A stretch of 64,000 nucleotides of DNA from Coriobacteriaceae bacterium (lineage in GTDB: Bacteria > Actinomycetota > Coriobacteriia > Coriobacteriales > Coriobacteriaceae), in the NCBI GenBank assembly GCA_902835305.1, contig CADFMD010000001.1:186001-250000 (forward strand). The letters are read 5' to 3'. The notes beneath the pieces are model-generated. The model had not been told where the DNA came from, searched no databases, and saw only the letters and a program-made list of their open reading frames with translations. Every line of letters begins with the position of its first letter. Positions within the stretch are counted from its first letter, which is position 1. Positions 42,451 to 51,294 of the stretch are shown here, piece by piece. The position numbers and the translations under genes are program-made.

Positions 42451-42489
42451 GGCGGGCTGTCGAGGGTTCTCGGCAGCCCGCCGTTTCGT
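42451..42489 (+). terminator. Intrinsic terminator after modC
   Basis: GGCGGGCTGTCGAG (42451-42464) pairs exactly with CTCGGCAGCCCGCC (42469-42482) around GGTT, then GTTTCGTTT. Confidence 0.8.
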
Positions 42490-42580
42490 TTCCTACCGTT
42501 CGCCGAATGTAGAATGGCAATTAATTATCAAGCAAGATAATAATTTATTAACGGCGGCACACGACGCTGTCATACGAATG

Positions 42581-42612
42581 TCAACGGTGTTCGCATGGTC
42601 GATGACCGTTGA
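42581..42612. promoter_or_regulatory. Operator-like inverted repeat upstream of the dehydratase operon
   Basis: TCAACGGT (42581-42588) and ACCGTTGA (42605-42612) are exact inverted repeats 16 nt apart, just before a GATATAGT -10-like box and the small ORF at 42649. Confidence 0.4.
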
Positions 42613-42648
42613 TATAGTTGACCTCAACTTGTAAAGGAGGGTGCGCAC

Positions 42649-42717
42649 ATGCCGCAGACGACATACATTCGCCGCGTTGCCGCGCGTGCCCTATATATGG
42701 CTCGGAGCCGCATATGA
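42649..42717 (+). CDS. Possible 22-aa leader peptide before the double-cubane genes
   Basis: An ORF of 22 codons with an excellent ribosome site (AAAGGAGG, 8 nt before ATG). It encodes a basic peptide beginning MPQTTYIRRVAARAL with five Arg in all. Its stop falls inside the loop of a perfect 8-bp hairpin (CGGAGCCG 42703-42710 with CGGCTCCG 42731-42738). The real downstream gene starts at 42877. Both the translation and the regulatory role are inference; it may simply be the remains of a longer gene. Confidence 0.4.
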   Translation: MPQTTYIRRVAARALYMARSRI

Positions 42718-42876
42718 GCAGGTATGTTCACGGCTCCGGGAGAGACGACGCACAACTAAATAATCGACCGCAAAGCAGGTTCCCTAAAATTCCGGGTTTG
42801 AGCACGGCCGGGCAATCGCCGTCCGTCGTGCATCGATACCGCTGTTATCCGTTTTTGGTTCGAGAGGGGAACCGTC

Positions 42877-44160
42877 ATGGCTGAAGAATTTGATTTCCAT
42901 CCGATGTGGGAGAGCCTCGGCATGAATCTTGCCGACCACGACATGCTGCTGGGCGCCGTGGGCCAGATGTACGGCGATATGTTCCTGACGCAGAATAATC
43001 GCCCCAAGTCCACGTCCTACCTGGACTTTGTGGCCACCAACATCCACAGCGGCCGTATTAAGGAGATGCTCGACAAGAAGGAGGCCGGCGAGGCCACCAA
43101 GATCGTCGGCTCGTTCTGCGTGTACGTGCCCGAGGAGATTGTGCTCGCCTGCGACGGTATTCCCGTGGGCCTGTGCTCGGGTGCCGATTGGGCAACCGAT
43201 AAGGTCGAGGAGCATCTGCCGCGCAACACCTGCCCGCTTATCAAGAGCTTTGCCGGCTTTAAGCTGGGCGAGGTCTGCCCCTACATTGAGTCGAGTGACT
43301 TGGTGGTAGGCGAGAACACCTGCGATGGCAAGAAGAAAGCCTACGAGTTCTTTGCCACGCAAAAGAACATGTACGTCATGGATATTCCCAACGTACACGA
43401 CGAGTCGACGCTCGTGACCTGGAAGGCCGAGGTCAAGAAGCTCGCCGCCAAGATCGAGGACGAGTGCGGCGTCAAGATTACGCCTGAGCGTCTGAAGGCC
43501 GCCATCCACGCCGTCAATGAGAAGCGCCGCGCCCTGCAGCGCCTCGCTGCGACCCGCGCTGCCGACCCTGCGCCCATCAGCGGTCTCGATAGCCTGCTGA
43601 CCGTTCAGGCCGCCTTTATGGACGACACGCCGCGTCTGACCGGAGCCATCAACGAGATGGCCGCCGAGTGCGAGCAGCGCGTTGAGGCTGGCGAGGGTGT
43701 GGCGCCCAAGGGCACCAAGCGCATCCTGTACACCGGTACGCCCATGGCCGTGCCCAACTGGAAGCTGTTCAACCTCATCGAGAAAGCCGGCGGCGTTGTG
43801 GTGGGCGAGGAGTCCTGCACGGGTTCGCGCTATTACAAGGACTTGGTCGACGAGTCCGGCGAGACGGTCGACGAGATGCTCGACGCCATCGCCGAGCGCT
43901 ACTTTAAGATCAACTGCGCCGTCTTTACGCCCAACGACCAGCGTATGAAGGACATCGTTCAGATGGCACGCGACCTTCATGCCGACGGCATCGTCGACGT
44001 GGCCCTGCAGTTCTGCACGCTCTACGAGATGGAGTCGTTTGCCGTGGAGAAGGCCGCCGAGGAGGCCGGCATTCCGTTTATGCACATCACGACCGACTAC
44101 GCCGGCGAGGACGCAGGCCAACTGCAAACCAGGATCGAGGCCTTCTTGGAAACCATTTAG
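42877..44160 (+). CDS. 2-hydroxyacyl-CoA dehydratase family protein, double-cubane type (copy 1)
   Basis: A 427-aa homologue of HgdB/BcrC and of single-subunit double-cubane cluster proteins (DCCP), which use ATP-driven low-potential electrons for difficult reductions. The cluster Cys candidates are in SFCVYVPEE (Cys81), [10 protein letters not shown] (Cys119) and [13 protein letters not shown] (Cys149). The second Rossmann half has [16 protein letters not shown] and [21 protein letters not shown] precedes ATG 42877. A second paralogue and one ATPase follow. With two DCCP-like chains and no other subunit, they could act as a pair or as separate enzymes. The substrate is unknown; nearby selenium genes suggest one possible link. 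Confidence 0.88.
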   Translation: MAEEFDFHPMWESLGMNLADHDMLLGAVGQMYGDMFLTQNNRPKSTSYLDFVATNIHSGRIKEMLDKKEAGEATKIVGSFCVYVPEEIVLACDGIPVGLCSGADWATDKVEEHLPRNTCPLIKSFAGFKLGEVCPYIESSDLVVGENTCDGKKKAYEFFATQKNMYVMDIPNVHDESTLVTWKAEVKKLAAKIEDECGVKITPERLKAAIHAVNEKRRALQRLAATRAADPAPISGLDSLLTVQAAFMDDTPRLTGAINEMAAECEQRVEAGEGVAPKGTKRILYTGTPMAVPNWKLFNLIEKAGGVVVGEESCTGSRYYKDLVDESGETVDEMLDAIAERYFKINCAVFTPNDQRMKDIVQMARDLHADGIVDVALQFCTLYEMESFAVEKAAEEAGIPFMHITTDYAGEDAGQLQTRIEAFLETI

Positions 44161-44178
44161 GGCTATCCGTTCCAGCGG

Positions 44179-44275
44179 CTTCCCCAGGCACCCGATCTTG
44201 CCGTTCAAACCGTCGCTTGCGTACCAAAGTACGCGGCGCTTCTCTTTTACGGCAACCTCGGACACCTGGGAAAGC
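44179..44275. repeat. 97-nt structured intergenic element, copy 1
   Basis: It folds into one long hairpin: CCCAGG/CCTGGG outside, then CCGA/TCGG, TTGCCGT/ACGGCAA, and the apical GCGTAC-CAAA-GTACGC. It is 84 of 97 identical to the copy at 45479-45575, and several differences are compensatory. Confidence 0.85.
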
Positions 44276-44314
44276 CGTTTCCTTGGTCGGTTAAAAGGTT
44301 TGTTAAGGAGTTAT

Positions 44315-45478
44315 ATGTCGGAAAATATTGAGCAGCCGTTGCCGTCCACGTTTGAGGAGTTCAACGAGCAGCGCAAGGCGTCGTTTATTCGCGTCAAGGA
44401 TTACAAGCAGGCCGGTAATCGTCTGATCGGTTTTCTGTGCAGCTACACGCCGCTCGAGATTATCGATGCCGCGGGCGCCTCGAGCGTGGCTCTGTGCGGT
44501 ACGTCCGACGAGGTGATTCCCGAGGCCGAGAAGGTGCTGCCGGCAAACCTCTGCCCGCTCATCAAGTCGACGTATGGTTTTGCCTATTCGCAAAAGTGCC
44601 CGTTTACGTACTTTAGCGACATGATCATCGGCGAGACCACCTGCGACGGCAAGAAGAAGATGTACGAGCTACTCAACGAGCTCAAGCGCACGCACATTCT
44701 GCATCTTCCGCAGGGTCGCGATCGCGCCTACGAGCGTGAGGGTTGGTACGAGGAGTGCCGCCTGCTCAAGGAGGAGCTCGAGAACTTCTACGGCATCACG
44801 ATTACCGACGATGACCTACGTGCTGCCGTCCGACGCCGCAACCGTCTGCGTGCGGCGCAACTCGAGATGTTTGCCCTCCAGGCCAACCAGCCTGCGGCCA
44901 TGAGCGGCGTAGACCTCATGAGCACCATGTTTGCCGGTACGTTCAGCTTTGATATCGAGGCTTATACGCAGCAGCTGGAGCAAAAGGTTGCCAAGCTGCG
45001 TGAGGCCTACAACGCGGGTGAGCGCCCGGTCGCGGCAGATGCCAAGCGCATTCTGATTACCGGTTGCCCGGTGGGCGGCGTGATCAACAAGATTGGTCGC
45101 ACCATCGAGTCCAACGGCGGTGTGGTCGTGTGCATGGACGACTGCTCGGGCGAGCGCACGGCGGCCATGATGATCGACCCGGAGGCTCCCGATATCCTGC
45201 GCGCCATCGCCGACCGCTACCTGGACATCAACTGCTCGGTCATGACGCCCAACGACGGTCGTATGGAAAATACACTGGCCATGTGCGAGAAGTATCACGT
45301 CGATGGCGTGGTAGAGAGCGTGCTACAGGCGTGCCATACCTTTAACGTGGAGAGTGCACGCATGCAGGAGGCTGTCGAGGGTGCGGGTATTCCGTACATG
45401 AAGATCGAGACCGATTACAGCAACGGCGATATGGGCCAGATCGAGACCCGCATCGCTGCCTTTATCGAGACCCTCTAG
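44315..45478 (+). CDS. 2-hydroxyacyl-CoA dehydratase family protein, double-cubane type (copy 2)
   Basis: A 387-aa paralogue of the preceding gene. ATG 44315 has AAGGAG upstream. Cys candidates are in [11 protein letters not shown] (Cys42), [10 protein letters not shown] (Cys80) and [13 protein letters not shown] (Cys110), the same spacing as copy 1. The second half has [20 protein letters not shown] and [11 protein letters not shown]. It is shorter by 40 residues, mainly at the N-terminus. Its stop is followed at once by the second 97-nt element, and the ATPase activator follows 154 nt later. Confidence 0.88.
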   Translation: MSENIEQPLPSTFEEFNEQRKASFIRVKDYKQAGNRLIGFLCSYTPLEIIDAAGASSVALCGTSDEVIPEAEKVLPANLCPLIKSTYGFAYSQKCPFTYFSDMIIGETTCDGKKKMYELLNELKRTHILHLPQGRDRAYEREGWYEECRLLKEELENFYGITITDDDLRAAVRRRNRLRAAQLEMFALQANQPAAMSGVDLMSTMFAGTFSFDIEAYTQQLEQKVAKLREAYNAGERPVAADAKRILITGCPVGGVINKIGRTIESNGGVVVCMDDCSGERTAAMMIDPEAPDILRAIADRYLDINCSVMTPNDGRMENTLAMCEKYHVDGVVESVLQACHTFNVESARMQEAVEGAGIPYMKIETDYSNGDMGQIETRIAAFIETL

Positions 45479-45575
45479 CTTCCTCAGGCACCGGATCTTG
45501 CCTCTCAAACCGTCGCTTGCGTACCAAAGTACGCCGCGCTCCTCTTTCGGGGCAACCTCCGGCACCTGAGAAACC
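45479..45575. repeat. 97-nt structured intergenic element, copy 2
   Basis: Same fold as 44179-44275, with CTCAGG/CCTGAG, CCGGA/TCCGG, TTGCCTC/GGGGCAA (one U-G) and the identical apical hairpin. It begins at the nucleotide after the stop codon of the second dehydratase gene. Confidence 0.85.
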
Positions 45576-45632
45576 TAGAGCTAAGGCGCCTGAACGCGCC
45601 GCTGTCTTTGATGTTTGGATTAGGAGAGAGCC

Positions 45633-46397
45633 ATGATAGGGATCGGGATCGATATCGGGTCTACGGCGGCTAAGGCTGCCGTGGTCGATGGGGAGGGTTC
45701 GGTGGCGTGGACGTGCGTGCAGCCCACCGGGTTCTCCTCGGTCGATGCTTCCGAGCGGCTGCGCGAGGCACTGGCAGCGGCCGGCTATGACGTGTGCGCC
45801 GACGATGCTCGCGTGGTCGCGACTGGCTACGGCCGTGTTGCCGTGCCCTATGCGCACAAGGTCGTAACCGAGATCACCTGCCACGGCACCGGTGCCGTGC
45901 GCCTGTTTGGTGACCATGGTACCGTGATCGACGTGGGCGGCCAGGACACCAAAGTCATTCAGATCAAGGGCGGTCGCGTGGCCAAGTTTGCCATGAACGA
46001 CAAGTGCGCCGCCGGCACGGGGCGCTTCTTGGAGATCATGGCCGACCGCCTAGGCATTTCCCAGCAGCAGATGGCAGACCTCGCCCGCACCGGCGAGCCT
46101 ACCAAGATTTCCAGCATGTGCACGGTGTTTGCCGAAAGCGAGGTCATCAGCTTGATCGGTCGCGGTGAGCCGCGCGAGAACATTGCGCGTGGCGTGATCG
46201 ACAGCGTGGTCTCGCGCGTGGCGACCATGGCCGGGCAGGCGGCGGGCGCTCCGTACTATCTGACCGGCGGTCTGTGCGAGAACGCCTTCGTGGTGGAGCG
46301 GTTGGGCGAGCTACTGGGGTCGCCGGTGATCACCTCGCCTCAGGCCCGCTTTGCAGGTGCCATCGGCGCGGCGATTCGCGCACAGGCGCTCAATTAA
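45633..46397 (+). CDS. 2-hydroxyacyl-CoA dehydratase activator ATPase
   Basis: A 254-aa ASKHA-fold ATPase (HgdC/DCCR type) that injects electrons into the double-cubane proteins. The N-terminal phosphate loop is GIGIDIGSTAAKAAVV. The two Cys that bridge the [4Fe-4S] cluster between subunits are in MNDKCAAGTGRFLE (about Cys128) and SSMCTVFAESEVISL (about Cys167). VIDVGGQDTKVI and YLTGGLCEN are the adenosine and phosphate motifs. AGGAGAG precedes the ATG. It probably serves both paralogues upstream. Confidence 0.92.
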   Translation: MIGIGIDIGSTAAKAAVVDGEGSVAWTCVQPTGFSSVDASERLREALAAAGYDVCADDARVVATGYGRVAVPYAHKVVTEITCHGTGAVRLFGDHGTVIDVGGQDTKVIQIKGGRVAKFAMNDKCAAGTGRFLEIMADRLGISQQQMADLARTGEPTKISSMCTVFAESEVISLIGRGEPRENIARGVIDSVVSRVATMAGQAAGAPYYLTGGLCENAFVVERLGELLGSPVITSPQARFAGAIGAAIRAQALN

Positions 46398-46467
46398 TGC
46401 ATCCGCCGCAGGCTCGCATTCATGCGTATACTGGGAGAAAATGATTGACCGAAGAGAGGAGGTATCG

Positions 46468-47517
46468 ATGGCTGACGATCAGATTAAGCTCACGTCTATG
46501 ACTGCCGCGAGCGGTTGAGCCGCTAAGTTGGCTCCCGGAGCCCTCGCCCAGGTCCTGGGCGACTTACCCAATGTGCATAACGACAACTTGCTCGTGGGGT
46601 TCGATACCTCCGACGATGCGAGCGTCTTCCGCGTAGGGGAGAACCTGGGGCTCGTGCAGTCCATCGACTTCTTCCCGCCGATGGTCGACGACCCGTTTCT
46701 GTTTGGCCAGATTGCCGCGGCCAACTCGCTGTCGGATATCTACGCCATGGGCGGGCGGCCGAGCCATGCCATGAACCTGCTGTGCATTCCCAGTTGCCTG
46801 GGCGTCGAGGTCGCAGGTCAGATTCTGGCGGGCGGCGCCGACAAGTGCGTCGAGGCGGGTTGCTCCATCGCGGGCGGCCACACCATCAACGACGACGAGC
46901 CCAAGTACGGTCTGTCCGTGAGCGGCTTTGTCGCGCTCGACCGCATGCTCGCCAACAGCGGCGCGCGCGTGGGCGATGCGTTGCTGCTGACCAAGGCGGT
47001 CGGCTCGGGCATCATTACCACGGCCATTAAGGGCGAGCTTATCGAGCAGGACGAGGCCGCAGCCATGTTTGACTCGATGTGCACCCTCAACGAGGCGCCG
47101 ATTCGTCTGGCCGAGGGGCTCGAACTTCACGGTTGCACCGACATTACGGGCTTTGGCCTGATCGGGCATGCGTGCGAGATGGCCGAGGGCTCGGGCGTGC
47201 AGATTGAGCTTGCGTCGGGGGCGGTGCCGCTCTTTGACCAGGTGCTCGACATGGCGCGTCTGGGCATTATCCCCGCGGGCTCCTACCGCAACCAGGACTT
47301 CTTTGGCCCGCGCGTGACGGCCGACGAGGACCTTGAGCCGGGCATGTTGGATGCGCTGTACGATCCACAGACTTCAGGCGGTTTGCTTATTGCGGCGCCC
47401 GCGGCGGATGTGGATGAGCTTGCGCGCCGTTTACATGCCGAGGGGCGCGTTGCCGCCACAATCGGCCGCGTGTGCGAGCCGGTGCCGGGCGGTCCTGCTG
47501 TTCGCGTTGTGCATTAA
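46468..47517 (+). CDS. selD: Selenophosphate synthetase, a selenoprotein (in-frame UGA as Sec17)
   Basis: SelD makes selenophosphate from selenide and ATP, the donor for Sec-tRNA and for labile selenium cofactors. The protein is 349 aa from ATG 46468, behind GAGAGGAGG. Codon 17 is TGA (46516-46518), in the context TAASG-U-AAKLAPG. This is the position of the catalytic Cys17 of E. coli SelD, with Lys20 conserved, so the UGA is read as Sec. A GGCTC-CCG-GAGCC hairpin just after could be part of the SECIS. Other motifs are VGFDTSDDASVF, AANSLSDIYAMGG, AGGHTINDDEPKYG and DITGFGLIGHACEMA. selA, selB and selC are in the same window. Confidence 0.96.
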
Positions 47518-47533
47518 AGAAAAACGTTTATGC

Positions 47534-47563
47534 GGCCGTCCGTTGTTCTGGACGGCCCCTTTT
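47534..47563 (+). terminator. Weak terminator or attenuator between selD and yedF
   Basis: GGCCGTCC (47534-47541) pairs with GGACGGCC (47550-47557), then CCTTTTG. yedF starts 20 nt later, so it is probably partial. Confidence 0.5.
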
Positions 47564-47577
47564 GAAAGGAATTTGCT

Positions 47578-48204
47578 ATGTCTACCAAAATTGAAGTCAA
47601 TGCCATGGGCGATGCCTGCCCGCTGCCCGTCGTCAAGACGCTCAAAGCCCTGAAGCAGCTCGATGGCGAGGGTGCCGTGGTGACCTCGGTCGACAACGAG
47701 ACCGCCGTCAAGAACATCTCCAAGATGGCGCAGGAGAAAGGTTGCACGGCCTCGGTCGAGAAGGTTTCTGACGCCGAGTGGCACGTGACCGTGGCGACCT
47801 CTGGCGCCGTTGCCGTGGCCGATCCAGAGCAGGATGGCGCTGCCTTCTGTGATGCCAGCGCCGGCAAGGGCAAGCTCGTCATTTCCGTCTACACCGACTG
47901 CATGGGCCGCGGCGACGACGAGCTGGGCCACAAGCTCATGAAGGCCTTCATCTTTGCCGTGACGCAGCAGGAGGAGCTGCCCGCGACCATGCTGTTCTAT
48001 AACGGCGGCGCCAAGCTCACCGTTGAGGGCTCGCCGGTGCTCGACGACCTGAAGGGCCTGGCCGAGCAGGGCGTTGAGATCCTTACCTGTGGCACCTGCC
48101 TCGATCACTTTGGCATTAAGGACCAGCTTGCGGTGGGCGAGGTCACCAACATGTACGTGATCGTGGAGAAGATGGAGCAGGCCGTGCGCGTCGTGCGCCC
48201 GTAG
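47578..48204 (+). CDS. yedF: Selenium metabolism protein YedF
   Basis: A 208-aa two-domain protein. Residues 1-75 are a TusA/SirA-like domain with the key Cys in MGDACPLPVVKTLKAL. Residues 95-208 are a DsrE-like domain with Cys in SVYTDCMGRGDDELG and the C-terminal ILTCGTCLDHFGIKDQL. This fusion is the selenium-associated YedF family, found with SelD in genomes that use labile selenium in molybdenum hydroxylases. It probably carries a Cys-bound selenium. The exact step is not established. Confidence 0.9.
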   Translation: MSTKIEVNAMGDACPLPVVKTLKALKQLDGEGAVVTSVDNETAVKNISKMAQEKGCTASVEKVSDAEWHVTVATSGAVAVADPEQDGAAFCDASAGKGKLVISVYTDCMGRGDDELGHKLMKAFIFAVTQQEELPATMLFYNGGAKLTVEGSPVLDDLKGLAEQGVEILTCGTCLDHFGIKDQLAVGEVTNMYVIVEKMEQAVRVVRP

Positions 48205-48223
48205 CGTATTGGTTGGAGTTGCC

Positions 48224-48475
48224 ATGAGGGAGAAGCGCCCGGCGCTTGTCATCACGTTTCCCACCACGGCGGCCGTCATGGGCTGCGAGTCCCTGTGCAT
48301 CGAGCGCGGCCTTCCCGGGCGAACGATTCCCGTGCCCGGGGAGGTCGCTGCCGGCTGTGGTCTGGCGTGGAAGGCGTTGCCTGCCGATGAGGAGCTGCTG
48401 CGCGGCGAACTCGCCGCGGCGGGCGTTCCCACCGAGGGCTATACCGTGATTGATATGTGGGAGGTCGTGCGATGA
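48224..48475 (+). CDS. DUF3343 protein (putative Se/S carrier)
   Basis: A small 83-aa protein. It starts MREKRPALVITFPTTAAVMG and has CESLC, PVPGEVAAGCGLAWK and the C-terminal YTVIDMWEV. The Pro-Val-Pro...GCG pattern is the DUF3343 hallmark, and its Cys is a likely carrier of sulfur or selenium. It sits between yedF and a cysteine desulfurase-like gene and overlaps the latter by four bases (ATGA), which implies translational coupling. Confidence 0.85.
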   Translation: MREKRPALVITFPTTAAVMGCESLCIERGLPGRTIPVPGEVAAGCGLAWKALPADEELLRGELAAAGVPTEGYTVIDMWEVVR

Positions 48476-49611
48476 TCTACCTGGATAACGCGGCGACGAC
48501 CATGCACAAGCCGCAGACGGTCATCGATGCCGTGACGCAGGCGATGTGCTCGCTCGGCAATGCCGGGCGCGGCGCCACGTCGGGTGCCCTCGATGCCGCT
48601 CGTACGATTCACGGTTGCCGTGCCAAGCTCGCGCGCCTTTTAGGTTGCCCGAGGGCGGACCATGTGTGCTTTACGCCCAACTCTACGGCGGCGCTCAACA
48701 CCGCCATCTGTGGCGTGGTGCGCCCCGGCGACCGTGTGGTCACGACGGTGCTCGAGCACAACTCCGTGCTGCGTCCGCTCAACCGCCTGGCAGTGGAGCG
48801 GGGTGTGACCGTTGAGCATGCGGGCTGTGACGCGAACGGCGTGCTCGACTATGACGAGCTCGAGCGGTTGGTCACGCCCGGTACGCGTGCCGTGGTGGTG
48901 ACGCACGCTTCCAATGTGACCGGCAACGCGGTCGACGTTTCGCGTGTGGCTGCCATCGCCCATGCGGTCGGCGCGTTGGTGATCGTCGATGCCTCTCAGT
49001 CTGCCGGTACGGCGCATATCGATATGCAAGCCATGGGGTTCGACGTCGTGTGCTTTACCGGCCACAAGGGGCTCATGGGACCCCAAGGCACCGGCGGGCT
49101 GGTCGTGGCGGAGGGCATTGACGTGGCACCGTGGGCCATGGGCGGCACGGGCGTGCACAGTTTCGATACGCTGCAGCCGCTTGAGTGGCCCACGCGCCTT
49201 GAGGCGGGCACGCTCAACGGCCACGGCATCGCGGGCCTTTCTGCCGGCCTCGACTTTATCGAGGCCCAGGGTGGGGTCGAGGCGATTGCTGCCCACGAGC
49301 GTGCGCTCGCCGATCGCTTCCTTGCCGGTGTGTGCGAGATTCCGGGGATTAAGCTCTACGGTGCCTTTGACCAGCCGGCGCACTCTGCGATCGTGTCGCT
49401 CAACGTGGGTGATATCGACTCTGCCGAGATCTCGGACGCGCTCATGCAAGGGTGGGGGATTGCGACGCGCCCCGGCGCCCATTGCGCTCCGCTCATGCAC
49501 CGTGCGTTGGGAACCGAGCGCCAGGGCGTGGTTCGGTTCTCGTTTGGGTATTTCAACACGACCGAAGAAGTCGACACGGCTATCGATGCTCTGCGCAATT
49601 TAGCCTGCTAA
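48472..49611 (+). CDS. Cysteine desulfurase-like aminotransferase V (EF2568 type)
   Basis: A PLP enzyme of 379 aa that takes sulfur or selenium from Cys or selenocysteine. It starts MIYLDNAATTMHKPQTVIDA. The PLP Lys is in VVCFTGHKGLMGPQGTGG, and the persulfide Cys is probably in RPGAHCAPLMH. This family occurs beside selD, yedF, DUF3343 and the selenium-dependent molybdenum hydroxylase (for example Enterococcus), supporting a role in selenium delivery rather than Fe-S assembly. A strong terminator follows (49635-49667). Confidence 0.9.
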   Translation: MIYLDNAATTMHKPQTVIDAVTQAMCSLGNAGRGATSGALDAARTIHGCRAKLARLLGCPRADHVCFTPNSTAALNTAICGVVRPGDRVVTTVLEHNSVLRPLNRLAVERGVTVEHAGCDANGVLDYDELERLVTPGTRAVVVTHASNVTGNAVDVSRVAAIAHAVGALVIVDASQSAGTAHIDMQAMGFDVVCFTGHKGLMGPQGTGGLVVAEGIDVAPWAMGGTGVHSFDTLQPLEWPTRLEAGTLNGHGIAGLSAGLDFIEAQGGVEAIAAHERALADRFLAGVCEIPGIKLYGAFDQPAHSAIVSLNVGDIDSAEISDALMQGWGIATRPGAHCAPLMHRALGTERQGVVRFSFGYFNTTEEVDTAIDALRNLAC

Positions 49612-49634
49612 AGCTGCTGGACCGTTTATACTTG

Positions 49635-49667
49635 CGGGACGGGTATTTTGCCCGTCCCGTTTTTGTT
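49635..49667 (+). terminator. Intrinsic terminator ending the selenium operon
   Basis: CGGGACGGG pairs with CCCGTCCCG around TATTTTG, then TTTTTG. Confidence 0.88.
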
Positions 49668-49687
49668 TCGACCCGAAAGGTGTGCCT

Positions 49688-51046
49688 ATGGCTTCATCCG
49701 CCCCGCGCGGTCTGCGTTCCGACCATGTCGTTACCGTCGGCATTGCGCTGTTCTCGATGCTCTTTGGCGCCGGTAATCTCATTATTCCGCCGCTGCTGGC
49801 GCTGCAGGCAGGTTCTGCCACGCCGGTTGCCATGATCGGCTTTTTGATTGCCGCTATCGGTCTGCCCGTTATGGGATTTATCGCCGTCGCGCTCGCTGGC
49901 ACGGCCCGAGAGCTGGCCGGGCGTGTGCATCCTAAGTTTGGCGAATTCTTCGTTGCGGCGGTCTACCTGGCCATCGGTCCGTGCCTGGCCATTCCGCGCA
50001 CAAGCTCTACGGCGTTCGAAATGCTGGTGCCGCTGCTACCCGAGGGCGTTTCGCTCGGCACGGCACGTCTGGTGTTTGCCATCGGGTTCTTCGTCGTCGC
50101 GTTTGCGCTCACGCTGCGTCCAGGCGTCATCACGCGTGTGCTCGGCCGCATTACGGGCCCTGCGCTCATTGCGCTCATCGTGCTGGTCGTGGGTGCTGCC
50201 GTGATCTCGCCGCTGGGACCGGCTGCCGCGCCGCAGGCCCCTTACGATGCCGGTGCTGCCGTGCAGGGCTTTCTGACTGGCTATCAGACCATGGACCTGC
50301 TCGCGTCGCTCGCCTTTGGCATCATCATCGCCGAGACCATCCACGAGCTGGGTGTTACCGATGACAAGCGCGTGGCCTTTGAGATTTCGCGTTCCGGTGT
50401 GATCGCCGGCGTGCTCATGGCTATCATCTACTGCGGCTTGGGTCTTGCCGGTATGCAGCTCGGCACCGTGATGCCCGACGCTACCAACGGCGCCGCCATC
50501 CTCGCCCGTTCGGCCTCCATGCATTTTGGGCTTGCCGGCACGGTCGTGGTCTTCGCCATCTTCTTCCTTGCCTGCATGAACGTGTGCATCGGCCTCATCA
50601 GCTGCTGCTCGCGTTACTTCTGCGAGACGTATGTGGTTAAAGGGGGAGCGGAGGCCTCCGAGGAGGCCATGCGCCGTCCCTTTGCGGTTCTCGCCTTTGT
50701 GTTCGCAGCGTTTTCGTGCGTGCTCTCCAACGTGGGTCTCGACGTGATCCTCATGTTCTCGGTGCCTATGCTCAACGCCTTGTATCCCGTTGCCATCGTG
50801 CTGGTACTGATGGGCCTGGTGCACGGCTTTTGCGACGCGCATCCGCAGGTGTGGGTCTGGGTTGGCGGTGTGGTTGCCGTGCAGAGTGTGATCACCTCGG
50901 TTCGCGACGCGTTCTTTGCTGGCGCGTGGCTGCCGTTCGATGCGTTGCCGCTGGCAGATATCGGTGCCGCGTGGGCGCCGGTTGCCGTGGTGGCATTTGT
51001 GATCGGTCTGCTCCATAGTCGTTTTGTTGCACATTCGAGGAGCTAA
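49688..51046 (+). CDS. brnQ: Branched-chain amino acid transporter, BrnQ/LIVCS family
   Basis: A 452-aa cation-coupled importer of Leu, Ile and Val with about 12 hydrophobic helices. The N-terminal HVVTVGIALFSMLFGAGNLI and GFLIAAIGLPVMGFIAVALA are typical, followed by PCLAIPRTSSTAFEML and QTMDLLASLAFGIIIAETI. ATG 49688 follows CGAAAGG. It is not obviously tied to the selenium genes on either side. Confidence 0.92.
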   Translation: MASSAPRGLRSDHVVTVGIALFSMLFGAGNLIIPPLLALQAGSATPVAMIGFLIAAIGLPVMGFIAVALAGTARELAGRVHPKFGEFFVAAVYLAIGPCLAIPRTSSTAFEMLVPLLPEGVSLGTARLVFAIGFFVVAFALTLRPGVITRVLGRITGPALIALIVLVVGAAVISPLGPAAAPQAPYDAGAAVQGFLTGYQTMDLLASLAFGIIIAETIHELGVTDDKRVAFEISRSGVIAGVLMAIIYCGLGLAGMQLGTVMPDATNGAAILARSASMHFGLAGTVVVFAIFFLACMNVCIGLISCCSRYFCETYVVKGGAEASEEAMRRPFAVLAFVFAAFSCVLSNVGLDVILMFSVPMLNALYPVAIVLVLMGLVHGFCDAHPQVWVWVGGVVAVQSVITSVRDAFFAGAWLPFDALPLADIGAAWAPVAVVAFVIGLLHSRFVAHSRS

Positions 51047-51137
51047 GGCATCAATGCTTGCACAGGCGGGGAGTCTCCCCTATAATTTCCTTCGCTTTGG
51101 GACACGCAAGGTTTAGACCTTAGCTGCTCAACACCTT

Positions 51138-51214
51138 CGGGACGTGGCGCAGTTTGGTAGCGCGCCTGCTTTGGGAGCAGGATGTCGCAGGTTCAAATCC
51201 TGTCGTCCCGACCA
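51138..51214 (+). tRNA. tRNA-Pro (anticodon TGG)
   Basis: The acceptor CGGGACG pairs with CGTCCCG. The anticodon loop TTTGGGA gives TGG, and the CCA end is encoded. The T arm contains GTTCAAATC. Confidence 0.95.
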
Positions 51215-51220
51215 TATCTT

Positions 51221-51294
51221 GCGGGCGTAGTTCAATGGTAGAACCCCAGCCTTCCAAGCTGATGACGCGGGTTCGATTCCCGTCGCCCGCTCCA
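51221..51294 (+). tRNA. tRNA-Gly (anticodon TCC)
   Basis: The acceptor GCGGGCG pairs with CGCCCGC. The anticodon loop CTTCCAA gives TCC, and CCA is encoded. It lies 6 nt after tRNA-Pro. Its 3' end is duplicated downstream. Confidence 0.96.

Noticed and set aside
42618..42884. 88-codon Cys-rich ORF before the first dehydratase gene
   Set aside because: It runs through the inverted repeat and hairpin, lacks a ribosome site and overlaps the start of the real gene.
43979..44314. Upstream extension of the second dehydratase gene into the first
   Set aside because: The region is the end of copy 1 in another frame plus the 97-nt element; ATG 44315 has a good ribosome site.
46516..46518. selD as a frameshifted or nonsense pseudogene
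   Set aside because: The stop is a single TGA at the known Sec/Cys position in an otherwise intact gene, with selA, selB and selC nearby.
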